From the NCBI RefSeq assembly GCF_003122385.1, contig NZ_CP029255.1, positions 1,364,001 through 1,428,000 of the forward strand: a stretch of 64,000 bases of DNA. Reading direction: 5' to 3'. The notes under the pieces are model-generated. The model was not told the DNA's origin. It was given only the letters and a program-made list of their open reading frames with translations, and did not search any database. Both the position numbers and the translations under genes were made by a program. Positions 17,267 to 25,484 of the stretch are shown here, in pieces (within the stretch, counting starts at the first letter, position 1; each line of letters opens with the position of its first letter). The stretch is from Flavobacterium crocinum (GTDB taxonomy: Bacteria > Bacteroidota > Bacteroidia > Flavobacteriales > Flavobacteriaceae).

Positions 17267-19219
17267 CTAAAACTTCCAAATTCCATATACCTGAAAATAA
17301 TTAAAATTCTGCTCAAAATTAATCACATATCGAGCACCGAGACTCGGCCCAATCCTGGCAAAACCTGCCGTCAAATCAAATAACAGGCCTGTTTTTACAT
17401 CTGTAAAACTGTTTTTTACTTTGTCAGAACTAGTTGTCGAACTAATTAAAAAATTCTCTTTATCGCCTTCGTAAGTATCTATTTTAATTGTCTGATTTTG
17501 CTCAGAAGAAACATTGACATTCGCCTGAATTCCCGCACCAACGCCAATATAATTGTTGATGTTGTAGCGAATTAAAACCGGAACTTCCCAATTGATATTT
17601 TTATTTTCAGTAGAAGTTGTGGTGCGCACCAATTGTCTTGTTCCATTGGCATTGGTGTTAAATTCGTCTGTGACATTTACAGCACTGTTGTATTGGTTTA
17701 AAGCATTTACCCATTCTATCTGCCAATAAAAATGATACGATTTAAAAGGCGAGAGCGTCGCTCCCACAAAATAACTCGTTGATTTATCTAAATCAGGATA
17801 AAAATTATAACCCGCTTTAGCACCAATCGAAATTCCCGGCAGAAATCGGGTAGTGGCGTAGTTGGTAATTATCGGTTCGTTTTTATCAAAAATAATAGCA
17901 GTGCGACTTTTGGTTTTTACTTTATGAAAATCTTCTCCAAACTTCATGGAGTATTTTACAAAACCTTTTGTAGAATCTTTTTCGTGAACATTTTTTTGTT
18001 CGCTTCCCGGAAGGTAAATATTTTTAAAAGTAAAAATGATTTGTTTCTGTTTTATTATCGTATCCAAACAGCTTACAGTTGGTTCTTCGCCTTTTGGACA
18101 AATCGGACATTCGGGATACATGCTTTCAATCTGGAAAGTCTTTTTGTCAAACATATCCGGAATATCGGTTTCTAAACGAATTTTTCTTGCCGGGCCTTCG
18201 CCGTTATTCTGGAAACGGGTTTTAAAATTGACTCTTTTAAAACGAACCAGTCTGTAATTCATAAATCTTCCGTTAGATCCCATTTTATTTGGATCATGAG
18301 AAGTCACAATTTCCATTTCCAGATTTTTTACTTTATGGTTTTTATAACTTCTGTTGGGAACAAAAATACCGCGCATGGTAACTGTTGCGCTGGTATCTTT
18401 AATCATTTCGGGAGTGGTTTTGAAAGTGTAAAAAACATTTCGCGTTTCGCCAGGATTAGCATCGTCAAATTCTAAAACAGAAACATTATGATAGGTTTTG
18501 TTGGCATCTAAAAGCGATGCGTCCAAATCTTCTTCAGTGGTTGTATTTCGGTATTTTTTGGCTTTGAAATTCCCTTCGGCGGAAGCCAGAAAATTATTCG
18601 AATCATTCAAATCATCAACCGAAGCGACTAGATTTTCTTTTACTTCACGTTCGCCGGCATAAGTTCTAAAATCGCTCAATTCGAAATTATTGTGTTTGAA
18701 CTGCTTTTCATTATAAAACAAATAAAGCTTTCCGCTCGAAACATAATTCTCCAGATTTTGATAACTCACTACGACTACCATTTCCTGCTCCGGAATTGGA
18801 TCACAATTTTTGATAATTGCAAAACCATTCTGATCGGCAATCGAAGCGATATCTTTATAATTAGTATCTGTAATATCATTTACAGCCACTTTTTTAGGAC
18901 GTGTCGCAGGCGGTTTCCCGTTGTCGTAATTGTTCGTTACGGCAAGTCTTGTGGTATAAGTGCCTTTCTTTTTGTAAACATGTTTCGGTTCTGCTTCTTT
19001 GCTGTAATGTCCGTCGCCCAATTCCCATAAATAAGAATAACTTGGCTTTGGCGCACCCGCAATCGGAATCAAAGGCGGTGTTTCGGGTTTATAAGAAACC
19101 TGATTTCCGTTTTGAATAAAACTGATATTTGCTCTTCGGGTTATGGTGTCTTTTACTTTGGTTTGCCCTATTGAGAGAATAGAAAATAGAATAAAGAAAA
19201 CAGACAAATGTGGTTTCAT
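17267..19219 (-). CDS. PKD-domain surface protein with C-terminal barrel-like region
   Basis: 650 residues with signal peptide (MKPHLSVFFILFSILSIGQT). An early PKD domain is clear: YLWELGDGHYSKEAEPKHVY followed by KKGTYTTRLAVTN (about residues 60-110). The middle is a beta-rich region with CPICPKGEEP, a CxxC pair, near residue 370. The last 200 residues resemble a porin-like barrel (GISIGAKAGYNFYPD, RYNINNYIGVGAGIQANVNV) and end YFQVYGIWKF with terminal Phe. It is likely an outer-membrane or cell-surface partner in the sigma/CHAT locus. I know no defined function for this architecture. Confidence 0.75.
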   Translation of the reverse strand: MKPHLSVFFILFSILSIGQTKVKDTITRRANISFIQNGNQVSYKPETPPLIPIAGAPKPSYSYLWELGDGHYSKEAEPKHVYKKKGTYTTRLAVTNNYDNGKPPATRPKKVAVNDITDTNYKDIASIADQNGFAIIKNCDPIPEQEMVVVVSYQNLENYVSSGKLYLFYNEKQFKHNNFELSDFRTYAGEREVKENLVASVDDLNDSNNFLASAEGNFKAKKYRNTTTEEDLDASLLDANKTYHNVSVLEFDDANPGETRNVFYTFKTTPEMIKDTSATVTMRGIFVPNRSYKNHKVKNLEMEIVTSHDPNKMGSNGRFMNYRLVRFKRVNFKTRFQNNGEGPARKIRLETDIPDMFDKKTFQIESMYPECPICPKGEEPTVSCLDTIIKQKQIIFTFKNIYLPGSEQKNVHEKDSTKGFVKYSMKFGEDFHKVKTKSRTAIIFDKNEPIITNYATTRFLPGISIGAKAGYNFYPDLDKSTSYFVGATLSPFKSYHFYWQIEWVNALNQYNSAVNVTDEFNTNANGTRQLVRTTTSTENKNINWEVPVLIRYNINNYIGVGAGIQANVNVSSEQNQTIKIDTYEGDKENFLISSTTSSDKVKNSFTDVKTGLLFDLTAGFARIGPSLGARYVINFEQNFNYFQVYGIWKF

Positions 19220-19276
19220 AACTAGATAGTTTTGAGGCTTAAAATTTCTTGGGGAAATTTCAAACAGGATTAAATG

Positions 19277-19313
19277 TAAAAAAAAGTGATGAGCAAATCA
19301 CCACTTTTTCTTA
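19277..19313 (-). terminator. Terminator-like hairpin after the lipoprotein gene
   Basis: On the minus strand AAAGTGGTGAT and ATCACTTTTTTTT form a bulged stem with a U-run, directly after the gene ending at 19330. It may separate it from, or attenuate read-through into, the PKD-CHAT-retropepsin genes. Confidence 0.5.
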
Positions 19314-19329
19314 AAAAAGCATTTGAAAG

Positions 19330-20313
19330 TTACTGAATGGCATTAATTGCAGCAACCAGCTGGGCTTCTGTACCGACTGTTGTTTCGGCTAGTGTAAAGG
19401 TATAAACGGCATTTGCTGTAGTAGTCACGCCTTTGATTGCATATCTCCAGTTACCACCGTCTTCGGTTGCGAAAATGATGTGGCAGGCAAGACCAACCGG
19501 AATTTGACCGTAGTGTTCACTGAATAATCCTTCGGCTGTGTAAGTGTCTAATTTAGCAAGCGCATTGATACCTTCGCCATCATAAGAAAGATATACAGCA
19601 CTATTGGTATTGTTGTATCCTTCAGGAACATCTACCAAAATAGTAGTTTTTGGTCTCGGATCACTGTAGAAACGGTCAACGTTTGTCCATCCAAAGTTTC
19701 CAAAAGTTACATAATAATTGTTTCCTTCTCCTTGAACACCGCCTTTTCCGCCAGTTCCATCGGCATTTGCTCTGGCATCTTTCCAAGCCAGTTCGCCATC
19801 TTCATCAATAACTCCAGTCCATAAAGTCATTAAATTATCGTAACCATTCGTTAATGCTGTTGGAACAGTCATGTTCATGTAGCATGAGGTCTGTAATTCG
19901 ACTCCCCCCTGAGTTGCTTTGATGAAGAATTCTCCTCCAGAAATCAAAAGATTTTTCTTTCCATCAGGCATAATTCCCATTGTTGGTTTGTTAGTCACTA
20001 ACATATTTCCTTTATCAAAAAGTTCGATAAATTCGATATCTACTTGTCCCGTAACAGGAGTTCCGTTTTTAGTTAAACAATCTCCGTTAATGTAAAGCTT
20101 GACACCCTTTGCGGATGTTAGAGTAACGACTCCGTTTCCTGCTGTCATGGTAAAATTTTGAGTGTTTCTTTTTACTCCTTTTTCGCTAATACTTTTAAAA
20201 GCGGCAGCTGTTGGAGGAGAAAGTTTTATATCATCTCCGTCTGTATCGTTGCAACTTGCGAAAGTTGTCATTGCTAATATTAAAAGTCCGATCTTTTTAA
20301 AATTTGTTTTCAT
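19330..20313 (-). CDS. Hypothetical lipoprotein of the sigma/CHAT locus
   Basis: 327 residues, with a lipoprotein signal MKTNFKKIGLLILAMTTFAS followed by the lipobox Cys and CNDTDGDD. The mature protein is beta-rich, with NGVVTLTSAKGVKLYINGDC near the start and ISGGEFFIKATQGGVELQTS in the middle, reminiscent of ZU5/carboxypeptidase-regulatory-like surface modules, but no named domain can be assigned safely. Two tandem copies of the putative ECF promoter motif lie 70-170 bases upstream, so it is probably a main target of the sigma factor encoded at 21193. Confidence 0.72.
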   Translation of the reverse strand: MKTNFKKIGLLILAMTTFASCNDTDGDDIKLSPPTAAAFKSISEKGVKRNTQNFTMTAGNGVVTLTSAKGVKLYINGDCLTKNGTPVTGQVDIEFIELFDKGNMLVTNKPTMGIMPDGKKNLLISGGEFFIKATQGGVELQTSCYMNMTVPTALTNGYDNLMTLWTGVIDEDGELAWKDARANADGTGGKGGVQGEGNNYYVTFGNFGWTNVDRFYSDPRPKTTILVDVPEGYNNTNSAVYLSYDGEGINALAKLDTYTAEGLFSEHYGQIPVGLACHIIFATEDGGNWRYAIKGVTTTANAVYTFTLAETTVGTEAQLVAAINAIQ

Positions 20314-20381
20314 AATTTCTAGTTTTTATAAATCTGGCTTGATTGTTTCAAGTGGTTTTCAGATTTGGTTAATTAATTTTT

Positions 20382-20417
20382 AGTTAAATCAATTTGGGTT
20401 TGATTTTGTTACCCTTG
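20382..20417 (-). promoter_or_regulatory. ECF-type promoter motif, copy 1
   Basis: Minus strand: AAGGGTAAC, then 12 bases, then AAATTGATTTAACT. The distance from the last base of GTAAC to the end of the second block is 26, identical in copies 2 and 3. It lies about 70 bases before the lipoprotein start. Confidence 0.6.
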
Positions 20418-20448
20418 TTTTCAAAAATTATTTTTTAGGCTTTTATAT

Positions 20449-20487
20449 CGTTATATCAATTGGCTTAAAAAATTGTTACCCCTTATT
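20449..20487 (-). promoter_or_regulatory. ECF-type promoter motif, copy 2
   Basis: Minus strand: AAGGGGTAACAAT ... CAATTGATATAACG with the same 26-base interval as copies 1 and 3. It lies in tandem with copy 1, upstream of the lipoprotein gene. Confidence 0.65.
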
Positions 20488-20549
20488 TTTGATTTTTTTT
20501 CAAATGACAATTCGCTAAACGAACTAATAATTCACTAAAGGATATATAT

Positions 20550-20699
20550 GACGCGGATAAAACAGATTTACTTCGTAAAAACACGGATTAAGACAGATTT
20601 ACAACTTAATTTTTTTAGATAGATTAATGAAAAAATCCGTCTTAATCCGCGTCTTCGCTTTGGCGAATCTGTCTAATCCGCGTTTGATTAGACAGATTA
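20550..20699. repeat. Clustered ATCCGCG/GACAGATT intergenic repeats
   Basis: The gap of 448 bases between the lipoprotein and the 99-residue gene is filled by repeats of GACGCGGAT, GATTAAGACAGATTTAC and their complements (CCGTCTTAATCCGCGTC, ATCTGTCTAATCCGCG). Related sequence occurs at 24522-24574 and 63655-63740. No coding sequence is visible here. Confidence 0.7.
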
Positions 20700-20761
20700 T
20701 TATGAAAGTCTGTATAATTGATGCCCTGTTTTTATGAGTAATGGATAGTCATATTTTTTAT

Positions 20762-21061
20762 TTAAACAGAAAGGCATTTGTCTTCAAAGAGATTTCCGTC
20801 TTCGTCAACGGCTACCAGAATATCTTTTTTACGGGAGAAATTTAGAATCAGGTAAATCCAGATAATTAACCAAAATCCTAAAGTCATACAGCTGATGAAT
20901 AAATGAAGTGCATGGTTTATTGCTTTTTTTTCTTTGGATAAAACCACATAAGGCAGTTTTTCATTATGTTCTGTAATTACAAAACCATTGCGTGTTTTGG
21001 CAGCAATAATCTCGTAGAATCTGTCCAGGTTTTTCTCATTTACAAATTGGTAACTTTCCAT
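20762..21061 (-). CDS. Small membrane protein of the sigma/CHAT locus
   Basis: 99 residues. The N-terminal half is soluble (MESYQFVNEKNLDRFYEIIA), followed by a long hydrophobic segment (LFISCMTLGFWLIIWIYLIL, about residues 53-74) and a polar tail, VAVDEDGNLFEDKCLSV. I recognise no family. Its start is preceded, about 41-79 bases upstream, by the third copy of the ECF-type motif, so it is likely expressed with the lipoprotein genes by the adjacent divergent sigma factor. Confidence 0.65.
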   Translation of the reverse strand: MESYQFVNEKNLDRFYEIIAAKTRNGFVITEHNEKLPYVVLSKEKKAINHALHLFISCMTLGFWLIIWIYLILNFSRKKDILVAVDEDGNLFEDKCLSV

Positions 21062-21101
21062 TTCTTTTAATTTTTTAAAGGTTTTTAAAAGACTTCTGTT
21101 T

Positions 21102-21140
21102 CGTTATATACAATTCACGGAATTATTGTTACCCCTTGTT
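21102..21140 (-). promoter_or_regulatory. ECF-type promoter motif, copy 3
   Basis: Minus strand: CAAGGGGTAACAAT ... GAATTGTATATAACG. Both boxes and the 26-base interval match copy 2. The -10-like box lies 41 bases before the start of the 99-residue gene; the site is also in the upstream region of the divergent sigma gene. Confidence 0.65.
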
Positions 21141-21192
21141 TTTGAAAATTTTTGAGATTCTTTTTTTAAATTAGCTGTTAAAACATTTTTCT

Positions 21193-21777
21193 ATGGATCA
21201 AAATAAAATTCATCCTGACCAAAAATATATCGATGGACTTGCCGCAAATGATTCGGTAGTGATCGAAATGATATATAAAAAGTATGCTCCCAAAGTGGTT
21301 TTGTTTATCACCAATAATTCAGGAGATAAAGATCAGGCTCAGGATGTGATTCAGGAAATTATGATTTTGCTTTTTAATCAGGCTAAAGCCAATAAACTTC
21401 AGCTGACTTGTCCGTTTGATGCTTATTTTTTCCTGTTGTGCAAAAGACGCTGGCTCAACGAACTTAAAAAATCATCGAACAAAGGGGTAACAATTTATGA
21501 GAACGTGGTATCTAGTAATGAATCTGCACACGACTTAATTGCTCAAACAGAAGAATTTGACGAAAAACAACAGCTTTTTGATACGATGTTTCAGAAACTC
21601 GGAGAGAAATGTCAGGAAGTTTTAAAACTCAGTTTCAGCTTAAAATCGATGGAAGAAGTAGCCGAAAAACTCAATGTGACTTACGGTTATGTTCGAAAAA
21701 AGAAATCATTATGTGTTGGTCAGTTAACGCAGTGGATTCAGGAAGCGAAAAATTTTAACTCTTTAAAAAACAATTAA
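21193..21777 (+). CDS. RNA polymerase ECF-type sigma factor
   Basis: 194 residues with sigma region 2 (DKDQAQDVIQEIMILLFNQA followed by CPFDAYFFLLCKRRWLNEL) and region 4 helix-turn-helix (KCQEVLKLSFSLKSMEEVAE, then LNVTYGYVRKKKSLCVGQL). No region 1 or 3. The anti-sigma-like gene starts two bases after its stop, a standard sigma/anti-sigma pair. It is divergent from the minus-strand genes that carry the GGGGTAAC...ATAACG motif and is their likely activator. Its exact ECF group cannot be fixed from sequence reading alone. Confidence 0.92.
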   Translation: MDQNKIHPDQKYIDGLAANDSVVIEMIYKKYAPKVVLFITNNSGDKDQAQDVIQEIMILLFNQAKANKLQLTCPFDAYFFLLCKRRWLNELKKSSNKGVTIYENVVSSNESAHDLIAQTEEFDEKQQLFDTMFQKLGEKCQEVLKLSFSLKSMEEVAEKLNVTYGYVRKKKSLCVGQLTQWIQEAKNFNSLKNN

Positions 21778-21779
21778 TC

Positions 21780-22505
21780 ATGAACGAAGAACGCTATATA
21801 TTATTTGATCAATATCTTCAGGGCGAACTGACCGTTGATGAAAGAAGCAATTTTGAGAAACAATTAAATGAAGATCCGGAATTGGCATCGGCATTTGAAA
21901 GTTTCAAAGAAATGCATTTTCAATTAGATAATAAATTCGGAATAGAAACGGAGCGGGAAGCTTACAAAGAAAACCTAAGCCGAATCTCAGATAAATATTT
22001 CCATAAAAAGAAAAACAAAGTAGTTTCGCTTAAACCTTGGTATTTTGCGGCAGCGGCTTCCGTCGCCATTATGTTTGGACTGTTTTTCTTTGACTATAAA
22101 CATTATCCAAATTTTGAAGATTACAACCATCCGGAAAGTGCTTATTTTACAGAAAGAGGCGTTTCTGAAGAAACTTTGAAAAAGGCTGAGGATAATTTTA
22201 ATGGCAAAAGATATGAGAAAGCAATACCGTTTTTTGAAGCTATTTTAAAAGAAAATAATTCCGAAGAAATTAAGTATTTCTATGGTGTTTCGTTACTGCA
22301 GGTGGGAAAATATGTAAAAGCCGAAACTATTTTTAGAGAGTTAGAAGCAGGAAATTCTGTTTTTAAAGAAAAGGCAAAATGGAATATGGCATTGTCTAAA
22401 TTAAAACAAGGAAAATATAAAGAATGTCAGGAAATTCTACAGACTATTTCTCAGGATTTTGAAGATTATGACGATGTAGAACAGCTGTTGGAAGAGTTAA
22501 ATTAG
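21780..22505 (+). CDS. Anti-sigma-like membrane protein with periplasmic TPR domain
   Basis: 241 residues. The N-terminal cytoplasmic part (FDQYLQGELTVDERSNFEKQ, LNEDPELASAFESFKEMH) looks like a zinc-free anti-sigma domain. One TM helix follows (WYFAAAASVAIMFGLFFF, about residues 82-99). The periplasmic part has TPR-like repeats (LKKAEDNFNGKRYEKAIPFF; SLLQVGKYVKAETIF; LSKLKQGKYKECQEIL). It sits 2 bases after the sigma gene. The periplasmic TPR could sense or bind the secreted TPR-CHAT protein or other envelope proteins of the locus (inference). A strong terminator follows. Confidence 0.82.
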   Translation: MNEERYILFDQYLQGELTVDERSNFEKQLNEDPELASAFESFKEMHFQLDNKFGIETEREAYKENLSRISDKYFHKKKNKVVSLKPWYFAAAASVAIMFGLFFFDYKHYPNFEDYNHPESAYFTERGVSEETLKKAEDNFNGKRYEKAIPFFEAILKENNSEEIKYFYGVSLLQVGKYVKAETIFRELEAGNSVFKEKAKWNMALSKLKQGKYKECQEILQTISQDFEDYDDVEQLLEELN

Positions 22506-22555
22506 TTAAAATTTAGCAAGATCGATAAAAAAATACGGTCTTTACGTGAAACCTC

Positions 22556-22598
22556 AATCGAATTTGGAATTTTAGTTCTAAATTCGATTTTCTTTTTA
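22556..22598 (+). terminator. Terminator of sigma/anti-sigma operon
   Basis: AATCGAATTTGGAA pairs with TTCTAAATTCGATT, one internal mismatch, followed by a T-rich tail. Confidence 0.8.
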
Positions 22599-22644
22599 TA
22601 AGAAATTGCTCCAAAAACTATTTAAAACCTAACCGGATTAATTA

Positions 22645-24306
22645 ATGAAAAAAATTACACTGTTTCTTTTTATCATTTTTTCTCAAACCATTTTTAGCGC
22701 AGCTAAAATTACCGAAACCGAAAAACTTGCAGCAACTTGTAAAGTTTGGGGATTTCTAAAATACTACCATACGAAAGTAGCCAATGGAGAAGTCAATTGG
22801 GACAATCAGCTTTTGGAGAAATTACCTAAAATAGAAAAAGCACAAACCAAAGAAGAGTTCTCCTTAATTCTGGAAAATTGGATCGATGAGCTTGGTCCAG
22901 TAAAAGAAATTGCGCCAATTCCTGCGCCAAAAGATGTAGAATATTTTGATAAAAACTTTGATTTAAGTTGGTTTAATAATAAGCTGTTTTCTAAAAAACT
23001 TTCGAAGAAATTGAAATTTATTGAAGAAAACAGGTTTCAGGGCGAACAATTTTATGTTTATGCTATGGAATATGTTGGAAATATTGGCATAAGAAATGAA
23101 AGTTCTGAAGATCCAGATTTTAATAATAAGGATTCAAAACTTCGAATGGTATTCATGTATTGGAATTTAGTAGAATATTTTTTCCCATATAAATACCAAA
23201 CAGATCAAAAGTGGGATACAACTCTAGAAAAAGTAATACCTCTTGCCATCGAAGCGAACAATCACGATGATTTTTATAAAATAATGGCAGAATTAGCCTT
23301 TAAGGTCGATGACAGTCATACAGAAGTATATTTATATTCTTCAGCGGCAGGTTCCAAACCTTCGTATTTTTTTCCTGCTAATGGAAAAATAATTGATGAT
23401 AAAGTAGTAATCACAGAAATTTTGGCGGATAGTCTGGCACAAGCTGATAATATAAAAGTAGGAGACGTTATTACTAAAATAAACAATCAAACAATCAAAG
23501 ATATTATTGCAGAAAAGAAGAATCTTGTTAGTGCTTCTAATAATGCCAAATATCTGGATAAGATAGTTCAGGGAATTTTAATAAGTAAATCGGATACCGT
23601 TAAAGTAGAGTTTCTTAAAAATGGAGAATATCGAACCAAAACGATGATATGGCACGATTATCATGATTCTCACCGAAATGAATTTAAAAAAGGGGCAAAG
23701 AAAAAGAGAGAGAGATTCAAATTATTAGATAATAATATTGGCTATGTTGACATGGGAATCATAACAGACAGAAATATTCCCGATATGATTGAACTACTAA
23801 AAAACACTAAAGCAATAGTTTTTGATGTTAGAAATTATCCTAAAGGCACTGCCATAGAAATATCAAATTTTATAAGCCCTCAGGAAAATAAATTTGCCAT
23901 TTATACTATTCCGGATTTAAGTTATCCAGGCAGATTTAAATGGAACAATGAAGGCACTTCAAGCGGATCTGACAATAAGGATAATTATAAAGGAAAAGTA
24001 GTTGTTTTATTGAATGAGAAAACGCAGAGCCACGCAGAATGGACAGCAATGTGTTTTCGAGCTTCGGGGAATACGACTATCATTGGAAGTCAGACTTCAG
24101 GAGCAGATGGTAATATTTCTGTATTTGAGTTTAAAGGATTTCGTACATTATTTTCAGGAATTGGCGTTTATTACCCAGATAAGCGCGAAACCCAAAGAAT
24201 TGGCATAGTTCCTGATATTGAAGTAAAGCCAACAATTAAAGGCATTCAGGAAGGAAGAGATGAGGTTTTAGACCGTGCTTTATTGTTTGTTGAAACGGGT
24301 AAATAA
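22645..24306 (+). CDS. S41 family (C-terminal-processing-like) peptidase
   Basis: 553 residues with a signal peptide (MKKITLFLFIIFSQTIFSA). A conserved N-terminal region (LAATCKVWGFLKYYH), a PDZ-like segment around residues 260-330 (GDVITKINNQTI), then the S41 catalytic core: NNIGYVDMGI, VVVLLNEKTQSHAEWTAM, with the nucleophile Ser in QSHAE, and IIGSQTSGADGNIS. The protease is periplasmic or surface exposed. A diverged paralogue with the same layout but a frameshift lies at 55347-57004 behind the peptide exporter. The two allow direct comparison; this copy is intact. Substrate unknown. Confidence 0.9.
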   Translation: MKKITLFLFIIFSQTIFSAAKITETEKLAATCKVWGFLKYYHTKVANGEVNWDNQLLEKLPKIEKAQTKEEFSLILENWIDELGPVKEIAPIPAPKDVEYFDKNFDLSWFNNKLFSKKLSKKLKFIEENRFQGEQFYVYAMEYVGNIGIRNESSEDPDFNNKDSKLRMVFMYWNLVEYFFPYKYQTDQKWDTTLEKVIPLAIEANNHDDFYKIMAELAFKVDDSHTEVYLYSSAAGSKPSYFFPANGKIIDDKVVITEILADSLAQADNIKVGDVITKINNQTIKDIIAEKKNLVSASNNAKYLDKIVQGILISKSDTVKVEFLKNGEYRTKTMIWHDYHDSHRNEFKKGAKKKRERFKLLDNNIGYVDMGIITDRNIPDMIELLKNTKAIVFDVRNYPKGTAIEISNFISPQENKFAIYTIPDLSYPGRFKWNNEGTSSGSDNKDNYKGKVVVLLNEKTQSHAEWTAMCFRASGNTTIIGSQTSGADGNISVFEFKGFRTLFSGIGVYYPDKRETQRIGIVPDIEVKPTIKGIQEGRDEVLDRALLFVETGK

Positions 24307-24321
24307 TATTATTAATTCAGT

Positions 24322-24420
24322 TTGTCGTTTTAAGGAACGAAGGATCACATTAGTTGATCGTCAGAAAAAATGGGGGTTTTCTTTGCGATACTACTTTTGA
24401 GATTCTTCGTTCCTTAAGAG
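24322..24420. repeat. GAACGA inverted-repeat element, copy 1
   Basis: TTAAGGAACGAAG near the left end is the exact complement of CTTCGTTCCTTAA near the right end, enclosing about 60 bases with ATCACA. It has the same layout as 27743-27822 (AGGAACGAGAAATCACAC arms). A short non-coding palindromic element, MITE- or REP-like. Confidence 0.6.
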
Positions 24421-24451
24421 GATAAAATATTCGAAAGAGAATTTACAGCGA

Positions 24452-24492
24452 CCTTTGTCAAAGTTTCAACTTTGACAAAGGTTTTTCTTTTT
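24452..24492 (+). terminator. Strong rho-independent terminator after S41 gene
   Basis: CCTTTGTCAAAGTT pairs with the exact complement AACTTTGACAAAGG around a 2-base loop centre (TC), followed by TTTTTCTTTTT. Confidence 0.85.
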
Positions 24493-24521
24493 AAGCGTAA
24501 TTTCTTAAAATGAAAATAAAG

Positions 24522-24574
24522 AAATCCGTTTTTATCCGCGGTTTCACAAAGTGAATCAGTCAAATCCGCGTCCC
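24522..24574. repeat. ATCCGCG repeat fragment
   Basis: AAATCCGTTTTTATCCGCGG ... GAATCAGTCAAATCCGCGTCC. Same family as 20550-20699 and 63655-63740. Confidence 0.55.
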
Positions 24575-24589
24575 GTAATCTCTACAAAA

Positions 24590-24620
24590 TTGGTATTCTT
24601 TTAATATTGTCGTATTTTTG
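24590..24620 (+). promoter_or_regulatory. Promoter of tatD
   Basis: TTG at 24590-24592, a 20-base spacer and TATTTTTG at 24613-24620 match the Bacteroidota consensus. The predicted start of transcription is within 15 bases of the TTG start codon at 24641, so the leader is very short. Confidence 0.6.
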
Positions 24621-24640
24621 ACCGCTTTAAATTTATACCA

Positions 24641-25420
24641 TTGAATTCAACATCCATTATTACCGATACCCACACGCACTTATATTCTGAAGAATTTGAT
24701 CAGGATCGTGACGAAATGATTCAGCGTGCCATTGATGCCGGAGTGACCCGTTTTTTTATTCCTGCAATCGATGCTGCCGCAACGCAGTCTATGTACGATT
24801 TAGAGAAAAATTATCCGGATAACGTATTCTTAATGATGGGGTTACATCCCACTTACGTGAAAGATAATTATCTGGAAGAATTGACGCACGTTGAAAATGA
24901 ACTGGCAAAAAGAAAATTCTATGCTGTAGGTGAAATCGGAATCGATTTGTATTGGGATAAAACACATTTAAAGGAACAGCAGATTGCTTTTAAGAAACAA
25001 ATTCAGTTGGCGAAACAATACAAATTACCTATTGTAATTCATTGCCGTGAAGCCTTTGATGAGATTTTTGAAGTACTGGAAGAAGAAAAATCAGAAGATT
25101 TGTTTGGGATTTTTCATTGTTTTTCCGGAACTTTAGAACAGGCTTTGCAAGCTATTTCTTATAATATGAAATTAGGAATCGGCGGTGTTGTTACTTTTAA
25201 GAATGGAAAAATCGATCAGTTTTTAAATCAAATCGATTTAAAGCATATCGTTTTGGAGACAGATTCTCCTTATTTAGCACCAATTCCATATCGAGGAAAA
25301 CGTAATGAAAGTAGTTATTTAGTGAATGTAATTTCAAAACTGGCAACGATTTACGAAGTTTCTGAAGAGGAAATAGCAACGATAACAACCCGGAATTCGA
25401 AGGAGGTTTTCGGGATTTAA
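24641..25420 (+). CDS. TatD family metal-dependent hydrolase (DNase)
   Basis: 259 residues, full length for the TatD TIM-barrel family, which degrades DNA in a metal-dependent manner. Metal-binding motifs are present: ITDTHTHLYSEEFDQDRDEM at the N-terminus, GEIGIDLYWD in the middle, PIVIHCREA, FHCFSGT and VLETDSPYLAP. The only start that keeps the DTHTHL motif is TTG at 24641; a well-formed promoter ends just before it. It is monocistronic or co-expressed with the acyltransferase that follows after 64 bases. Confidence 0.93.
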   Translation: MNSTSIITDTHTHLYSEEFDQDRDEMIQRAIDAGVTRFFIPAIDAAATQSMYDLEKNYPDNVFLMMGLHPTYVKDNYLEELTHVENELAKRKFYAVGEIGIDLYWDKTHLKEQQIAFKKQIQLAKQYKLPIVIHCREAFDEIFEVLEEEKSEDLFGIFHCFSGTLEQALQAISYNMKLGIGGVVTFKNGKIDQFLNQIDLKHIVLETDSPYLAPIPYRGKRNESSYLVNVISKLATIYEVSEEEIATITTRNSKEVFGI

Positions 25421-25484
25421 TCTATTCGTTACTTTAATATAATTTTTTTTTTGTTCTTTTGCCCACTTAAAATCAATATAAATA

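Noticed and set aside
21483..21494. Extra GGGGTAACAAT inside the sigma factor gene
   Set aside because: It lacks the AATTG...ATAACG box at the fixed distance seen in the three intergenic copies and encodes ordinary residues, so it is probably chance.
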